From NCBI GenBank assembly GCA_023435435.1, contig JAEYRW010000090.1, positions 1-60,683 of the forward strand: a stretch of DNA of 60,683 nt, given 5' to 3'. The notes below the pieces were generated by a model that saw nothing but the letters and a program-made list of their open reading frames with translations, ran no database searches and was not told the DNA's origin. This document shows positions 8,256 to 17,325 of this stretch, piece by piece. How positions within the stretch are numbered: the stretch's first letter is position 1; every line of letters starts with the position of its first letter. This DNA comes from Bacillota bacterium. GTDB taxonomy: Bacteria; Bacillota; Clostridia; Christensenellales; Aristaeellaceae. The translations under genes and the position numbers were made by a program.

Positions 8256-9170
8256 TTATTCCTTTTCGATGACGATTTTTCCGTCCGCCGCGGACATGCG
8301 CACGCGCCGGCCCTCGACGCCCGCCTGCTCCAGAAGCGCGCGGGAAATCTGTACGCGGCCCGCCCGGTCGAGCACGGCGAATTCCTCCTGTGCGCCCTCG
8401 TCGTGTCCGTCCCCGAAGACGGTCCCGTCCGTCGCGTTTCTCAGGTCGCGGGGGGCGATCATCTCGGCCGCGGTTTTTCCGTCGCGGATGGCGACCACGC
8501 GGCTGACCCTCTTGGAAAGGGTGCGGTCGTGGGTGACGATGATGATTGTGAGCCCCATTTCCTCCTGAAGCCGCCTGAACACGTCGAGGATGTAGACCGC
8601 GGTCTTCGTGTCCACCGAGCCCGTGGGCTCGTCCGCCAGCAGGAGCTTTGGCTTGTTGGCCAGCGCGATGGCGATGGCAATGCGCTGCTGCTCGCCGCCT
8701 GAAAGCTGCGAAAGCCGCGCGTCGGCCTTGCTTTTGAGCCCCACGAGGTCGAGAAGCTCCATCGCCCGGGCCTTCCGCTCCCGCATGGGGCCGAAGAGCA
8801 TGGGCGTCTGGACGTTCTGCCACGCGGGCAGCCACGGGAGCAGGTTGCGCGCGTTGTTCTGCCAAACGAAGCCCACGGTGGAGCGCTTGTACTCCACCAG
8901 CTCCTTTTCGGTCATCTTGAAAAGGTTTTTGCCGTCCACATACAGCTTTCCGGCGTTGGGCCGGTCAAGCCCGCCGATCATGTTGAGGAAGGTGGATTTC
9001 CCGGACCCTGAATTTCCGATGATGGCCATCATCTCGCCGCGCTCGACGGTGAGCTCGAGCCCCTGGAGCGCCAGCACCTCAATGTCCTTGGTCTTGTAGA
9101 TTTTGACCAGGTTGTCGCATTCCACGATGTAACTGGGATTGGCGATGTCAGTTTCCCGCAACGATCTCAC
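8256..9170 (-). CDS. ABC transporter ATPase (MacB/LolD type) with C-terminal AbrB-like domain
   Basis: Residues about 15-240 form a complete ABC ATPase: Walker A GNSGSGKST, signature LSGGEQQRIAIA, Walker B LLLADEPTGSVD, switch His in VTHDRT. The family energises MacB/LolCDE-like transporters. Unusually, the last 45 residues (EEFAVLDRAGRVQISRALLE, then VRMSAADGKIVIEKE) match the pattern of a SpoVT/AbrB swapped-hairpin domain. The likely start is GTG at 9170, overlapping the preceding ATPase gene by 23 nt. It is the last gene of a six-gene leftward operon. Two separate ATPases next to one permease suggest a heterodimeric motor, or a regulatory role for this subunit. Confidence 0.88.
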   Translation of the reverse strand: MRSLRETDIANPSYIVECDNLVKIYKTKDIEVLALQGLELTVERGEMMAIIGNSGSGKSTFLNMIGGLDRPNAGKLYVDGKNLFKMTEKELVEYKRSTVGFVWQNNARNLLPWLPAWQNVQTPMLFGPMRERKARAMELLDLVGLKSKADARLSQLSGGEQQRIAIAIALANKPKLLLADEPTGSVDTKTAVYILDVFRRLQEEMGLTIIIVTHDRTLSKRVSRVVAIRDGKTAAEMIAPRDLRNATDGTVFGDGHDEGAQEEFAVLDRAGRVQISRALLEQAGVEGRRVRMSAADGKIVIEKE

Positions 9171-9819
9171 CGTCCTCGAGCTGATAGATTTTGTCGCCGA
9201 TGGTCGAAAGTTCGCGGTCGTGGGTGGTGAGCACCACCGTCACGTTTTCCCTGTCCACAAGCTCGCGGAAGATCCGCGCCACGGACACGGCCGTGTTGGA
9301 GTCGAGCTCCGCCGTCGGCTCGTCGGCGAACAGGATGGCCGGGCGGTGGGCGATGGCCCGCGCGATGGCGACCCGCTGCTGTTCGCCGCCGGAAAGCTCC
9401 TGGGGCATGTGGTTGGCCCGCTGGGAAAGGCCCACCATCCTCAGACATTCCAGCGCGCGGTCCCGCATGTCGCGCCTTTCTCCCGCAAGCCTGAGTGCGA
9501 AGGCCACGTTTTCCTCGGCGGTCATGATGGGGATGAGCGCCACAGACTGGAACACATAGCCCATCCGCGCCCGCCGGATTTTGGCCCGGGCCGCGTCGCC
9601 CAGCTTGGAGATGACGCTGCCCTCGTATTCCACCGTGCCGCCGGTGGGCGCGTCGAGGGCGCCCATGATGTTCATGAGCGTGGTCTTTCCCGAACCGGAT
9701 TTTCCCACGAGCACGGTGAGCCGGTTTTTTTCGATTGTCATGTTCACGCCCCGCAGGGCGTAGAAGTCGCCCTCGCCCTGCACGGGGAACGCGCGGGATA
9801 CGTCCTTTACCTTGAGCAT
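9148..9819 (-). CDS. ABC transporter ATPase, MacB/LolD type
   Basis: A 223-aa ATPase of normal length with Walker A GKSGSGKTT, Q-loop MGYVFQSVAL, signature ELSGGEQQRVAIARA, Walker B ILFADEPTAELD and switch TTHDRE. It is closest in layout to LolD/MacB ATPases that work with FtsX-fold permeases by mechanotransmission rather than by substrate translocation. The ATG has GGGGAGGA upstream and follows the permease stop by 1 nt, so the two are coupled. Confidence 0.93.
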   Translation of the reverse strand: MLKVKDVSRAFPVQGEGDFYALRGVNMTIEKNRLTVLVGKSGSGKTTLMNIMGALDAPTGGTVEYEGSVISKLGDAARAKIRRARMGYVFQSVALIPIMTAEENVAFALRLAGERRDMRDRALECLRMVGLSQRANHMPQELSGGEQQRVAIARAIAHRPAILFADEPTAELDSNTAVSVARIFRELVDRENVTVVLTTHDRELSTIGDKIYQLEDGEIVAGN

Positions 9820-9820
9820 G

Positions 9821-12607
9821 TCAGTCCTCCCCCAACTTGAGCGCCTGCGCCATCTTGAGGCGGCGGATGATGAGAATCAGAAACGCCACGCACGCGGCCA
9901 GCACGGCAAAGTTGATGATGAACAGCCGCGCATGATCCCAGAGATCCCGGGTCACGACCAGCGGCAGCGAAGCGTCCGCGGACGAATACGCGATTTGGAT
10001 GAGCGGAATGTAGAGCCGGCTCACCAGGAAGCCGATGGCCGCGCCCGAGGCGATGGACAGAACGGACTGCCAGAACTGCTCGTTGAGGAGCATTCCCACG
10101 ATCTCCGGAACCGACATGCCCATGGCGCGGTAGATGCCGAACTGGAGGCTGCGCGCCTTGATGGAAAGAATCCAGAAGATGAGGAAGCCCGCGGCGCACA
10201 GCGCGAGGCCCACGATGAAGGAAAGGGTCAGGATTCCGTTGGTGCCCTGAATCGACGGGGCGTTGCGGAGAGCGGAAAGCTGTGTATACACGTCCTGGAA
10301 CGCCCAGTACCTTTGGCCGCCGGCGTTCGCGTAGTCGTAGACATTGTCGGCGCTTCCCGGCGATTTGAGCCAGATTTCGTAGGGCAGCAGTCCCCACGCC
10401 GCCTGCAGGTAATTGAGGTTTGAGACCACCAGATACTTGTCCGCCAGAACCTTCGTCCCGTCCTCGCGCGTCTGGTACACCACCGCGTTGTAGGTGGGGA
10501 AGTAAGGCACGAAGCCCGCGATGGTCACCGTCACGTTGGCCTGGTCGGCGGCGCGCACGGAAAACGTGTCGCCCACCTCGAGGCCCAATGTGTCCCGGAA
10601 GTTGGCGGAGACGAGACAGTCGCCGGGATTCTGCGACATGGCGTTCAGGCAGCTGAAAAAGTGTTCGTCCAGGAGCCCGTCCGGCATGTACGCCGTCTCG
10701 CCGAAAGCTTTCGTGTCGATGCCCATGAGCGACACGCCCGTCAGCTGCGTCTTTCCGGCGGCGGCGGAGGCCGCGTCGTCCCGGAATACCTCGGCAAGCG
10801 CCGTCACACCCTCGATCTGGCCGTAGCGCGCGGCGTCGGTTTCGGTGTATTCGCCCGACTTTTGCAGCCACGCCTCCTGGATGACCACGTCCGCGCCCAG
10901 ATCGTACTTGAGCTGCGTCTCCCGGGCGGTGTTGACGGTGGAGGCGGTGTCCGCGTTCAGGATGCCGATGGCGATTGTGAGCATGAGAAACGCCATCATG
11001 AACGTCTGGCTCCTGCGGGAGCGCAGAATCTGCAAAAACGACGCATAGAGTCCCGGGCGCATTCTGTTTTTGAAAAGCGCGAACACCGCCTGCGCCAGGA
11101 GGGGAATGAGCCGTACCATGAACAGCGACGCGCCCACGGCAAACAGAGACGAGGCGATGTAAATGAGCGGATCGAGGGCCGCGCCCGACTGCGCCTGTTC
11201 GGCCAGCAGCGCCTTCTGGTTGTTGAAGGCATAGAGCCCGTAGAGGGAAATGGCGAGCAGGATGAAGTCCAGCCCGAATTTCTGCCACAGGGAGGACTGG
11301 TTGCGCGCGTGGGCGGCCCTTTTGGAATCGACGATGGTGAGCCGCGCGTACCCGATGGCCGGAAGCGCCATTGTGAGGATGCCCGCCGCCGCGGCGACGA
11401 GGGCGTAGTAAAGCGCCGCCTGGGTGTACTCCACTTGCAGGTGCGCGGTGGACTGGAATTCAAGGAACGCGGACGAAGAGCCGATGGCCCTGCAAATGGC
11501 GGCGCTGGCGGGGAGGCTCAGAAGTGCCGAGACCACCGCGATCAGGAGGCTCTGAAGGATGTACACCATGAGCACCTGCCGCCCGGCCGCGCCCCGGGAC
11601 TTCAGATACGCGATTTCATTTTTTTCGATTTCGAGAATCTGACGGGAGACCATGAACATGAACGCGATGAGCAGCGCGAACACCGGCACCTCCAAAACCT
11701 TGAGGGTGGCCGATGCCTGATTCGCCTCCGCCCGGTAGCCGGACAAGAGCTCCTCAAAGCCCGTCCGGAAGCGCTTGATGAAGGTGAGGTTGTATTGATC
11801 GGACAGCTTGGAGAGCGCCGAAAGCGTCTGCGGCACGTCCTCGGCGCGCATGGCCTCAATGTCGAACAGCGTCGTCCACACGGTCGAAACGGCGTATTTC
11901 TGATCCGCAAGGTCGATGAAGATGGAATCAAAGAGTGCCGGATCAATGAAGATCTGGCCCGCGTAGTCGCTCTCGGGGCCCGTCCAGTAGACGGAGCCGT
12001 CGGTCTCGAACACCCCCGCAATGCGCACGGTGAGAGGGCTCCCGTCGGGCAGGGTCACATACTGGAAGCGCAGAAGCTCGCCCAGAACCAGGTCCTTGCG
12101 GATAAACGCCGTCTTTCCGATGACGACGTCGTACGCGCCGTCCGCGTCGGGCTGGGCTGTGTAGGCGCCGCCCGCCACGAGGGAAATGTGATCCTTGAGC
12201 CCGGACATGGACGCGATGGTGAGTTTCACGGCGTTCGATTCGTCGCTGCGGAAAACAAGGGGCGTGCCCGAAAGGTCCTCCACGGATTTGAACGCCACCT
12301 CGTAGAGCGGCTGCGTGCCGATTTGCCCGGGCAGCGCCGCAATGTCAGCCTCCGCCGCCAGGTATGCCTGGGCGGCGCTTGATTCGCCCCGGGACTTGGT
12401 GAGCGACGCCTCCATGCTCGCGTAACCGGGGTACACCGCGGTTTGGGCGTACGCGTCCGAAAGGGTGCGCGTCAGAAGGTTCTGGGTCACCGCGCGGGTG
12501 TACATGGGGTTTGACATCGCGATGCTGATGAGGAGCACGTTGCCAATCAATAGGCTCAGAATCATCCACGCCTTGTTGAGCATCTTTCGGAATACGAATT
12601 TCAGCAC
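9821..12607 (-). CDS. FtsX/MacB-type ABC permease
   Basis: A 928-aa membrane protein. An N-terminal anchor (MILSLLIGNVLLISIAM) is followed by a large extracellular domain of about 230 aa and a block of three or four membrane segments around residues 305-470. A second block follows near residues 485-545, then a second extracellular region, and finally the C-terminal FtsX core (GILTLSFIVGLALCAAGF to FAVLAACVAFLILII). This two-FtsX-domain plan is that of long Gram-positive MacB-like exporters. Start is GTG with GTGAGGAC upstream. It sits between three membrane-fusion lipoproteins and two ATPases. The substrate is unknown; antimicrobial peptides, lipids or lipoproteins are plausible. Confidence 0.88.
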   Translation of the reverse strand: MLKFVFRKMLNKAWMILSLLIGNVLLISIAMSNPMYTRAVTQNLLTRTLSDAYAQTAVYPGYASMEASLTKSRGESSAAQAYLAAEADIAALPGQIGTQPLYEVAFKSVEDLSGTPLVFRSDESNAVKLTIASMSGLKDHISLVAGGAYTAQPDADGAYDVVIGKTAFIRKDLVLGELLRFQYVTLPDGSPLTVRIAGVFETDGSVYWTGPESDYAGQIFIDPALFDSIFIDLADQKYAVSTVWTTLFDIEAMRAEDVPQTLSALSKLSDQYNLTFIKRFRTGFEELLSGYRAEANQASATLKVLEVPVFALLIAFMFMVSRQILEIEKNEIAYLKSRGAAGRQVLMVYILQSLLIAVVSALLSLPASAAICRAIGSSSAFLEFQSTAHLQVEYTQAALYYALVAAAAGILTMALPAIGYARLTIVDSKRAAHARNQSSLWQKFGLDFILLAISLYGLYAFNNQKALLAEQAQSGAALDPLIYIASSLFAVGASLFMVRLIPLLAQAVFALFKNRMRPGLYASFLQILRSRRSQTFMMAFLMLTIAIGILNADTASTVNTARETQLKYDLGADVVIQEAWLQKSGEYTETDAARYGQIEGVTALAEVFRDDAASAAAGKTQLTGVSLMGIDTKAFGETAYMPDGLLDEHFFSCLNAMSQNPGDCLVSANFRDTLGLEVGDTFSVRAADQANVTVTIAGFVPYFPTYNAVVYQTREDGTKVLADKYLVVSNLNYLQAAWGLLPYEIWLKSPGSADNVYDYANAGGQRYWAFQDVYTQLSALRNAPSIQGTNGILTLSFIVGLALCAAGFLIFWILSIKARSLQFGIYRAMGMSVPEIVGMLLNEQFWQSVLSIASGAAIGFLVSRLYIPLIQIAYSSADASLPLVVTRDLWDHARLFIINFAVLAACVAFLILIIRRLKMAQALKLGED

Positions 12608-12617
12608 GCTTCTGTCC

Positions 12618-13661
12618 TCACTTTGTAATCAGCTTGTCGCCTTCTGCCGTGCCCAGCGCGAGCCAGGCGTCGCTTCCGTCGTCCATGGCCTTGACCACGT
12701 AGCGGGTGTTCACCGCGCCGTCGCTCCCGAGGATTTCCACAAAATAGCGGCCGTCCTTGTACGTGACCGCCTGGGACGAGGCGACGAGCGCGTCTTCCAC
12801 ATACATGGTGACCGCGGTCACCGCGGCGGACGAGTAGACCGCCGTCGCGGAGGCGTCCCAGGCGACGTAGGCATACCCGCTGCGCAGCTCGCCCGGAAGC
12901 ACATTGTCGGCCGCCACCACCACGCCCTTGGCGGATGTCTGGCTGGAGGAACCCGACAGCCGAAGCTCGACCTCCATGCCGTATTTGAGAAGGCCTTTTG
13001 GGTTGTCCACCCGCACGAGCGCGTCGGCGGGGTCGCCCAGAACAACCAGCGCCTTGCCCGCAACCAGTGCGCCCGCGTCAAGCTGGGCGACGGAATCCAC
13101 AAAGCCGGAAATGCCCGCGCAAAGCGTCTTTTCGTCCCCGGCGGTCAGCGCGGCCTGATACGCCGCGTCCAGGGAAGCAAGGGTTGCCTCCGCCTCGGCC
13201 TGCCATTTCTGGTCCTCGAGCTTCTGGCGCTCCACCGAAAGGGCGAGGATGCGCGCGCGCGTCCCGTCGGTTTCGCCGGAAAGAGCCGCGGTCATCTCGT
13301 CCACGGCCGCCGCGCGCGCGGCAAGCTCGTATTCATAGTCGTCCCGCGCCTCGCGCAGGGCGACTTCTTTTTCCTTCTGGTCGGTGGCGCTGGTGGGGAG
13401 GGTGTAGGTCGCCACCGGATCGCCCGCAACCACTTTGTCTCCCGGGGCGACCAGGATTTCGCCCAGACGCGCGCCGGAGATGTCCACGGAAACGGATTGG
13501 ACGCTGAGGTACAGGACCGATCCCTGCAATGTCGTCGTGCGCCTGAACGCGGTTTTTTCCACCGGCGTGGTCGAATAGCGCACGCCCGTCGCGGCGCGCG
13601 CGCAAGAGGCCAAAAGCAAAAGCGCGGCCGCGAGGCATACGGTCTTCTTAATCGCCGACAT
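12618..13661 (-). CDS. Membrane-fusion (HlyD/RND-adaptor-like) lipoprotein, third of three
   Basis: A 347-aa exported lipoprotein: MSAIKKTVCLAAALLLLASC has a lipobox-like end. A biotinyl-lipoyl half (LGEILVAPGDKVVAGDPVAT) is followed by an alpha-hairpin of about 75 aa rich in Glu/Arg/Ala. The second lipoyl half is diverged, and a C-terminal beta-barrel region follows. In Gram-positives such adaptors attach to MacB-type permeases on the outer face of the membrane. The ATG at 13661 has GGGGAGGTTG upstream and overlaps the end of the preceding adaptor gene by 14 nt. Confidence 0.85.
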   Translation of the reverse strand: MSAIKKTVCLAAALLLLASCARAATGVRYSTTPVEKTAFRRTTTLQGSVLYLSVQSVSVDISGARLGEILVAPGDKVVAGDPVATYTLPTSATDQKEKEVALREARDDYEYELAARAAAVDEMTAALSGETDGTRARILALSVERQKLEDQKWQAEAEATLASLDAAYQAALTAGDEKTLCAGISGFVDSVAQLDAGALVAGKALVVLGDPADALVRVDNPKGLLKYGMEVELRLSGSSSQTSAKGVVVAADNVLPGELRSGYAYVAWDASATAVYSSAAVTAVTMYVEDALVASSQAVTYKDGRYFVEILGSDGAVNTRYVVKAMDDGSDAWLALGTAEGDKLITK

Positions 13662-14721
13662 ACACAACCTCCCCTTCCGAAAGGCCGGAGAGAATCTCGG
13701 CCTCGGTGGACGTCTTGAGCCCCACCTCCACGTCCCGCCGCGTCTTCGTCTCGTCCGCGAGCGCGTAGACATACGCCCCGCCGTCGTCCTCGAACAGCGC
13801 GTTGACGGGAATCTTCAGCACATCTTCCTTGTGCTGCGTCACCAGTACGACTGCGGCGGTCTCCCCGGCGGTCAGCCCTCCGACGTTTTCGATTTGATAG
13901 ACGGACAGGTATTCCGTGCCCTTGAGCGCCGCGCGGGCGTATTCGTCCTCGTCCACGGGCTCCGGATCGATTTCGTAACGCGTCCCGGCGATGAGCGCGT
14001 AACAGGCAGCCGCCCCCGCCAGCGCGGCGGGCGAAACATACGCGGACTGAAGGACGAGATCCGCCTCGTCCGTCACCACGCAAACCGTGTCGTAGGCACC
14101 CACGGTCTGACCCACCGAGCACGCGATGGCCACCACGCGGCCGTCGCAGGGGGCGACGAGCCAGGTGTCCTCCAGCTGCTTTTCAAGCGCCGCGCGCTCG
14201 GTTCCGATGGCGGCCAGCCGTTCCTGCCGCGCGGCTTCCCCGTTTTGGTACTCCAGCTCGCGCAGTGCCATGTCGGTTTCCTTGTCGTATTTTGCCGCCT
14301 CGTCCGTCAGCTCCGAAAGCTCCAGGCAAGCGACTTCCATGTCGATGTCGTAGAGCGATTTTTCATAATCGGCGGTCTCCGCGATCCGCGCCTTTTCCGC
14401 GTCGAGGGCGGAAAGCGCCGAATCGATGGCGGACACGTCGATCCCCACGAGAGGGTCGCCCGCCTTGACGCTGTCGCCGATTCCAACGGGAATCGCGCCG
14501 ATCCGGCTGTCGGCGGTGAAGTAGAGCGCGGCGCTGCGGGGGGCCACCGCGCCTTCGTAGACCTCCAAATCCTCCATGTCGCCGGTTTCGCATGCCGCCG
14601 CGTCGGTCTTCGCGCCCACGGGGGTCAAAAGCGCCGGCACTTCCGCCTTTTTTGCCGCGCAGCCCGAAGCCAGCAGCGCGAGCGCCGCAGCCAGGGCGAA
14701 CACCATTCGTTTCTTCATCAT
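13648..14721 (-). CDS. Membrane-fusion lipoprotein, second of three
   Basis: A 357-aa lipoprotein (MMKKRMVFALAAALALLASGC, strong lipobox). It has lipoyl half-motifs IGDSVKAGDPLVGIDVS and APCDGRVVAIACSVGQTVG on either side of a coiled-coil hairpin (about residues 100-180). A beta-barrel follows, ending LKTSTEAEILSGLSEGEVVYV, the typical adaptor C-terminus. It overlaps the next gene. It is related to but clearly different from its two neighbours, so these are not recent duplicates. Confidence 0.88.
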   Translation of the reverse strand: MMKKRMVFALAAALALLASGCAAKKAEVPALLTPVGAKTDAAACETGDMEDLEVYEGAVAPRSAALYFTADSRIGAIPVGIGDSVKAGDPLVGIDVSAIDSALSALDAEKARIAETADYEKSLYDIDMEVACLELSELTDEAAKYDKETDMALRELEYQNGEAARQERLAAIGTERAALEKQLEDTWLVAPCDGRVVAIACSVGQTVGAYDTVCVVTDEADLVLQSAYVSPAALAGAAACYALIAGTRYEIDPEPVDEDEYARAALKGTEYLSVYQIENVGGLTAGETAAVVLVTQHKEDVLKIPVNALFEDDGGAYVYALADETKTRRDVEVGLKTSTEAEILSGLSEGEVVYVGD

Positions 14722-14733
14722 CTTCGCGCCTCC

Positions 14734-15825
14734 TCAGTTGACGACGACCCGGTCGCCCTCGGAAAGGCCGCTCAGGATTTCGCAGCTGCGCGCGGTGGTG
14801 AGGCCCACCGTCACGGGCCGGACGGTCTTGAGCCCCGCCTCGTCCAGCACGTACACGCATGGTTCGCCGTCCGCTTCCGCAACGCAGTTCACGGGCACGT
14901 AGAGCGCGTCCGCCGCCGCGGCGACCACCACGGTAAACTTGCCCGTCGCGCCTTCCGCGAGGTTTACCGACGGAACCAGCGGCGCGAAATATACCCGCGT
15001 CCGGACGCTTTTTTCGTTCATGGGCTCTTCTTCCACGCCGAGATCCTCCGCCGTGGTGCGGTAAATGGCGTAATCCGCCCCGTCGATGGTAATCTCGTAG
15101 GTTTCATCAAAGGAGATCGCCGCGGGGTGCTCCACCGTGGATTCAAACGCGCAGGAGGAAAGGTCCGTGACGGTGACGACGGTTCTGCCCTTGACGGAGG
15201 TTTCGCCCGGCTGAACGGCCAGCACGTAGGTCACGGTGCCGTCAATGTCCGCCGTCACCACGCGCCCCGCACGCTGGGCGTTGAGCTCGGAAAGGCGCAC
15301 GGAAAGCACCTCCATCCGGTCCTCCGCGTCGCGGATGGCGACCTCGTAGGAACGGCGCCGGCCGTCCGCCCGGTCGGTTGTGCCCGTGAGCGACGCGCGG
15401 CCCGCCTGCCGCGCGTCGTAGAGGTCAAGAAGCGCGCTGTTGCGATCGCGCTCCATCGAAAGGGCCTCGGTTTCCGCCGCGCAGGCGGCGATTTCTTCGT
15501 CGATTTCCGCGGATTCCAGGGTCGCGAGCACGTCGCCCGCCTTCACCTGGTCGCCCACGGAGACGAGAAAGCTCTCATAATACACGCCGGAAGTGCCGAA
15601 GCCGTAGGACGCGGCGCGCGCGGCGAAGTAGGTTACCCGCACGGATTCCGTAAGGGAAATCTCCCCCCGGCGGACGGTGGCGAGGCTGTATTGCGCGCTC
15701 GCGTCCGCGCGCACCACATTGATGGCGTTTTCCCGCGCGGCCGGGCCCGTTCCGGCGCAGCCGCCCAGCAGGGCGACCAGGACCAGAAGGGCCGGGAGGA
15801 AAGCGCGCCTTTTTGAATTTCTCAA
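14734..15825 (-). CDS. Membrane-fusion lipoprotein, first gene of the ABC operon
   Basis: A 363-aa lipoprotein adaptor with lipobox LVALLGGC, lipoyl half VGDQVKAGDVLATLESAE, a coiled-coil hairpin near residues 95-170, second half GTVTYVLAVQPGETSVKG, and C-terminal ILSGLSEGDRVVV. I prefer a TTG start at 15825, because GGGGG lies 8-9 nt upstream and the signal peptide then begins with RNSKRR. A minus-strand TATAAT (complement of 15859-15864) lies about 35 nt upstream; its -35 is weak. First gene of the operon that runs to 8256. Confidence 0.85.
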   Translation of the reverse strand: MRNSKRRAFLPALLVLVALLGGCAGTGPAARENAINVVRADASAQYSLATVRRGEISLTESVRVTYFAARAASYGFGTSGVYYESFLVSVGDQVKAGDVLATLESAEIDEEIAACAAETEALSMERDRNSALLDLYDARQAGRASLTGTTDRADGRRRSYEVAIRDAEDRMEVLSVRLSELNAQRAGRVVTADIDGTVTYVLAVQPGETSVKGRTVVTVTDLSSCAFESTVEHPAAISFDETYEITIDGADYAIYRTTAEDLGVEEEPMNEKSVRTRVYFAPLVPSVNLAEGATGKFTVVVAAAADALYVPVNCVAEADGEPCVYVLDEAGLKTVRPVTVGLTTARSCEILSGLSEGDRVVVN

Positions 15826-15957
15826 TGATATGCCCCCTGAATGTTCGTAACAAACATAATTATAACATAAGAATATATCCTTTGCATACATAAAATAGTC
15901 TGAAATTTTGCCAGATATGATGATATAATAGGAACAGAAAGCAACGGGAGGCAGATT

Positions 15958-17325
15958 ATGGATTACTGCGATCTCAAATACCTCGCGGTGGATTTACCCG
16001 AGGACATCAGGCGCCTCAAGGATGCGGGCGACCTTGCGCGCATGAACCGCGTCATCGACATGCGCCTGGAGGCGGACATTCCGGTCCAGCTCAAAAAGAG
16101 GCTGGAGCTGGAGCGCGCCATGACCGCGCTTCTGCCGGGCGCATACCCGTACAGCCGCGCGGAAGCGGCGAAAATGCTCTCCGAGGCGCTCGTGGACTTC
16201 GCGCCAGAGGAACTGGACGCGCTCACCGACGGGGACGCCGCGGATTGGGTCTTCCTCGACGGGCAGATCCGCTACCGCAGAAACTTCTTGGGCAATCTCA
16301 TCAAGACGCGGCCCGCCGTTGCCGCGCGGCTTAAAGACCAGAGCAGGCTGGACTACTATAAAAAGAACACCGCCCTTTTGGACGGCGCCATCAAAAAGAT
16401 GAAGGAAAGGGGCGAACTGGCATACCGGTTCCGCATCCGCGCGTCGGTTGCGGTCAAGCCCATGTGGCAGCGGGCGGGCAAGACCATCCGCGTTCACATC
16501 CCCGTGCCCATCTCTTACGCGCAGATGGAGGATGTCTCGATCCTGAAAGTCGACCCCGCGCCCGCCTACGCCTCCGCCAAGGACTATCCCCAGCGCACGG
16601 TGTTTTTTGAGCGCCCCTACGAACCGGGCATGAAGTTTTCGGTGGAGTACGGCTATGTCAACCGCATGCGGTACGTCGATCCCGATCCCGCCAAGGTGCT
16701 CGCCGCGCAGCCGGCGTTTCACCTGGAGGAGCTCGCGCCCCATATTCTGTTCAAGCCCTATCTGCGCGAGCTGACCCGCGATCTCGTGGGCGGTGAGCTG
16801 AACCCCCTTGTCAAGGCGCGCAAAATCTACGATTGGCTCACCGGCGTGCCCATCTATTCCTTCATGCCGCCCTACTTCACCGTGGCGGATCTCCCCGGCT
16901 TCATGGCCACCCGGCTCAAGGGCGACTGCGGCGTGTTCGCGCTTCTGTTCATCACCCTCTGCCGCATCGCGGGCGTGCCCGCGCGCTGGCAGTCGGGGCT
17001 TTACACCACGCCCATCGAGATCGGCATGCACGACTGGGCGCAGTTCTACGTCGCGCCCTACGGCTGGCTGTTCGCGGACTGCTCCTTCGGAAATTCCGCC
17101 TACCATAAGGGCGCCATGGAGCGGCGCGATTTTTACTTCGGCAACCTCGATCCCTTCCGCATGGTGGCCGCCAGCGAATTCCAGCACGAGTTCGACCCGC
17201 CGCGCAAATTCCTGCGCTACGACCCCTACGACAACCAGGATGGCGAGGCGGAGTACGAGGACATGCCGCTTTTGAACAGCGAACTGACCACCGATCAGGA
17301 GATGCTGGAGGTTACAGAGCTGTGA
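15958..17325 (+). CDS. Transglutaminase-like (cysteine protease fold) protein
   Basis: A 455-aa protein without a signal peptide. The C-terminal half is a transglutaminase-core domain: catalytic Cys in KGDCGVFALLFITLCRIAG (about 324), His in MHDWAQFYV (about 357) and Asp in LFADCSFG (about 373). The N-terminal 250 aa are helical then beta-rich (RASVAVKPMW, VHIPVPISYAQ) and resemble the region that precedes the core in bacterial transglutaminase-like proteins; its role is unknown. TATAAT (about 15924) and GGGAGG precede the ATG. It overlaps the sialidase-like gene by 4 nt, so it heads a three-gene operon. Likely peptidase or amidase activity inside the cell. Confidence 0.85.
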   Translation: MDYCDLKYLAVDLPEDIRRLKDAGDLARMNRVIDMRLEADIPVQLKKRLELERAMTALLPGAYPYSRAEAAKMLSEALVDFAPEELDALTDGDAADWVFLDGQIRYRRNFLGNLIKTRPAVAARLKDQSRLDYYKKNTALLDGAIKKMKERGELAYRFRIRASVAVKPMWQRAGKTIRVHIPVPISYAQMEDVSILKVDPAPAYASAKDYPQRTVFFERPYEPGMKFSVEYGYVNRMRYVDPDPAKVLAAQPAFHLEELAPHILFKPYLRELTRDLVGGELNPLVKARKIYDWLTGVPIYSFMPPYFTVADLPGFMATRLKGDCGVFALLFITLCRIAGVPARWQSGLYTTPIEIGMHDWAQFYVAPYGWLFADCSFGNSAYHKGAMERRDFYFGNLDPFRMVAASEFQHEFDPPRKFLRYDPYDNQDGEAEYEDMPLLNSELTTDQEMLEVTEL

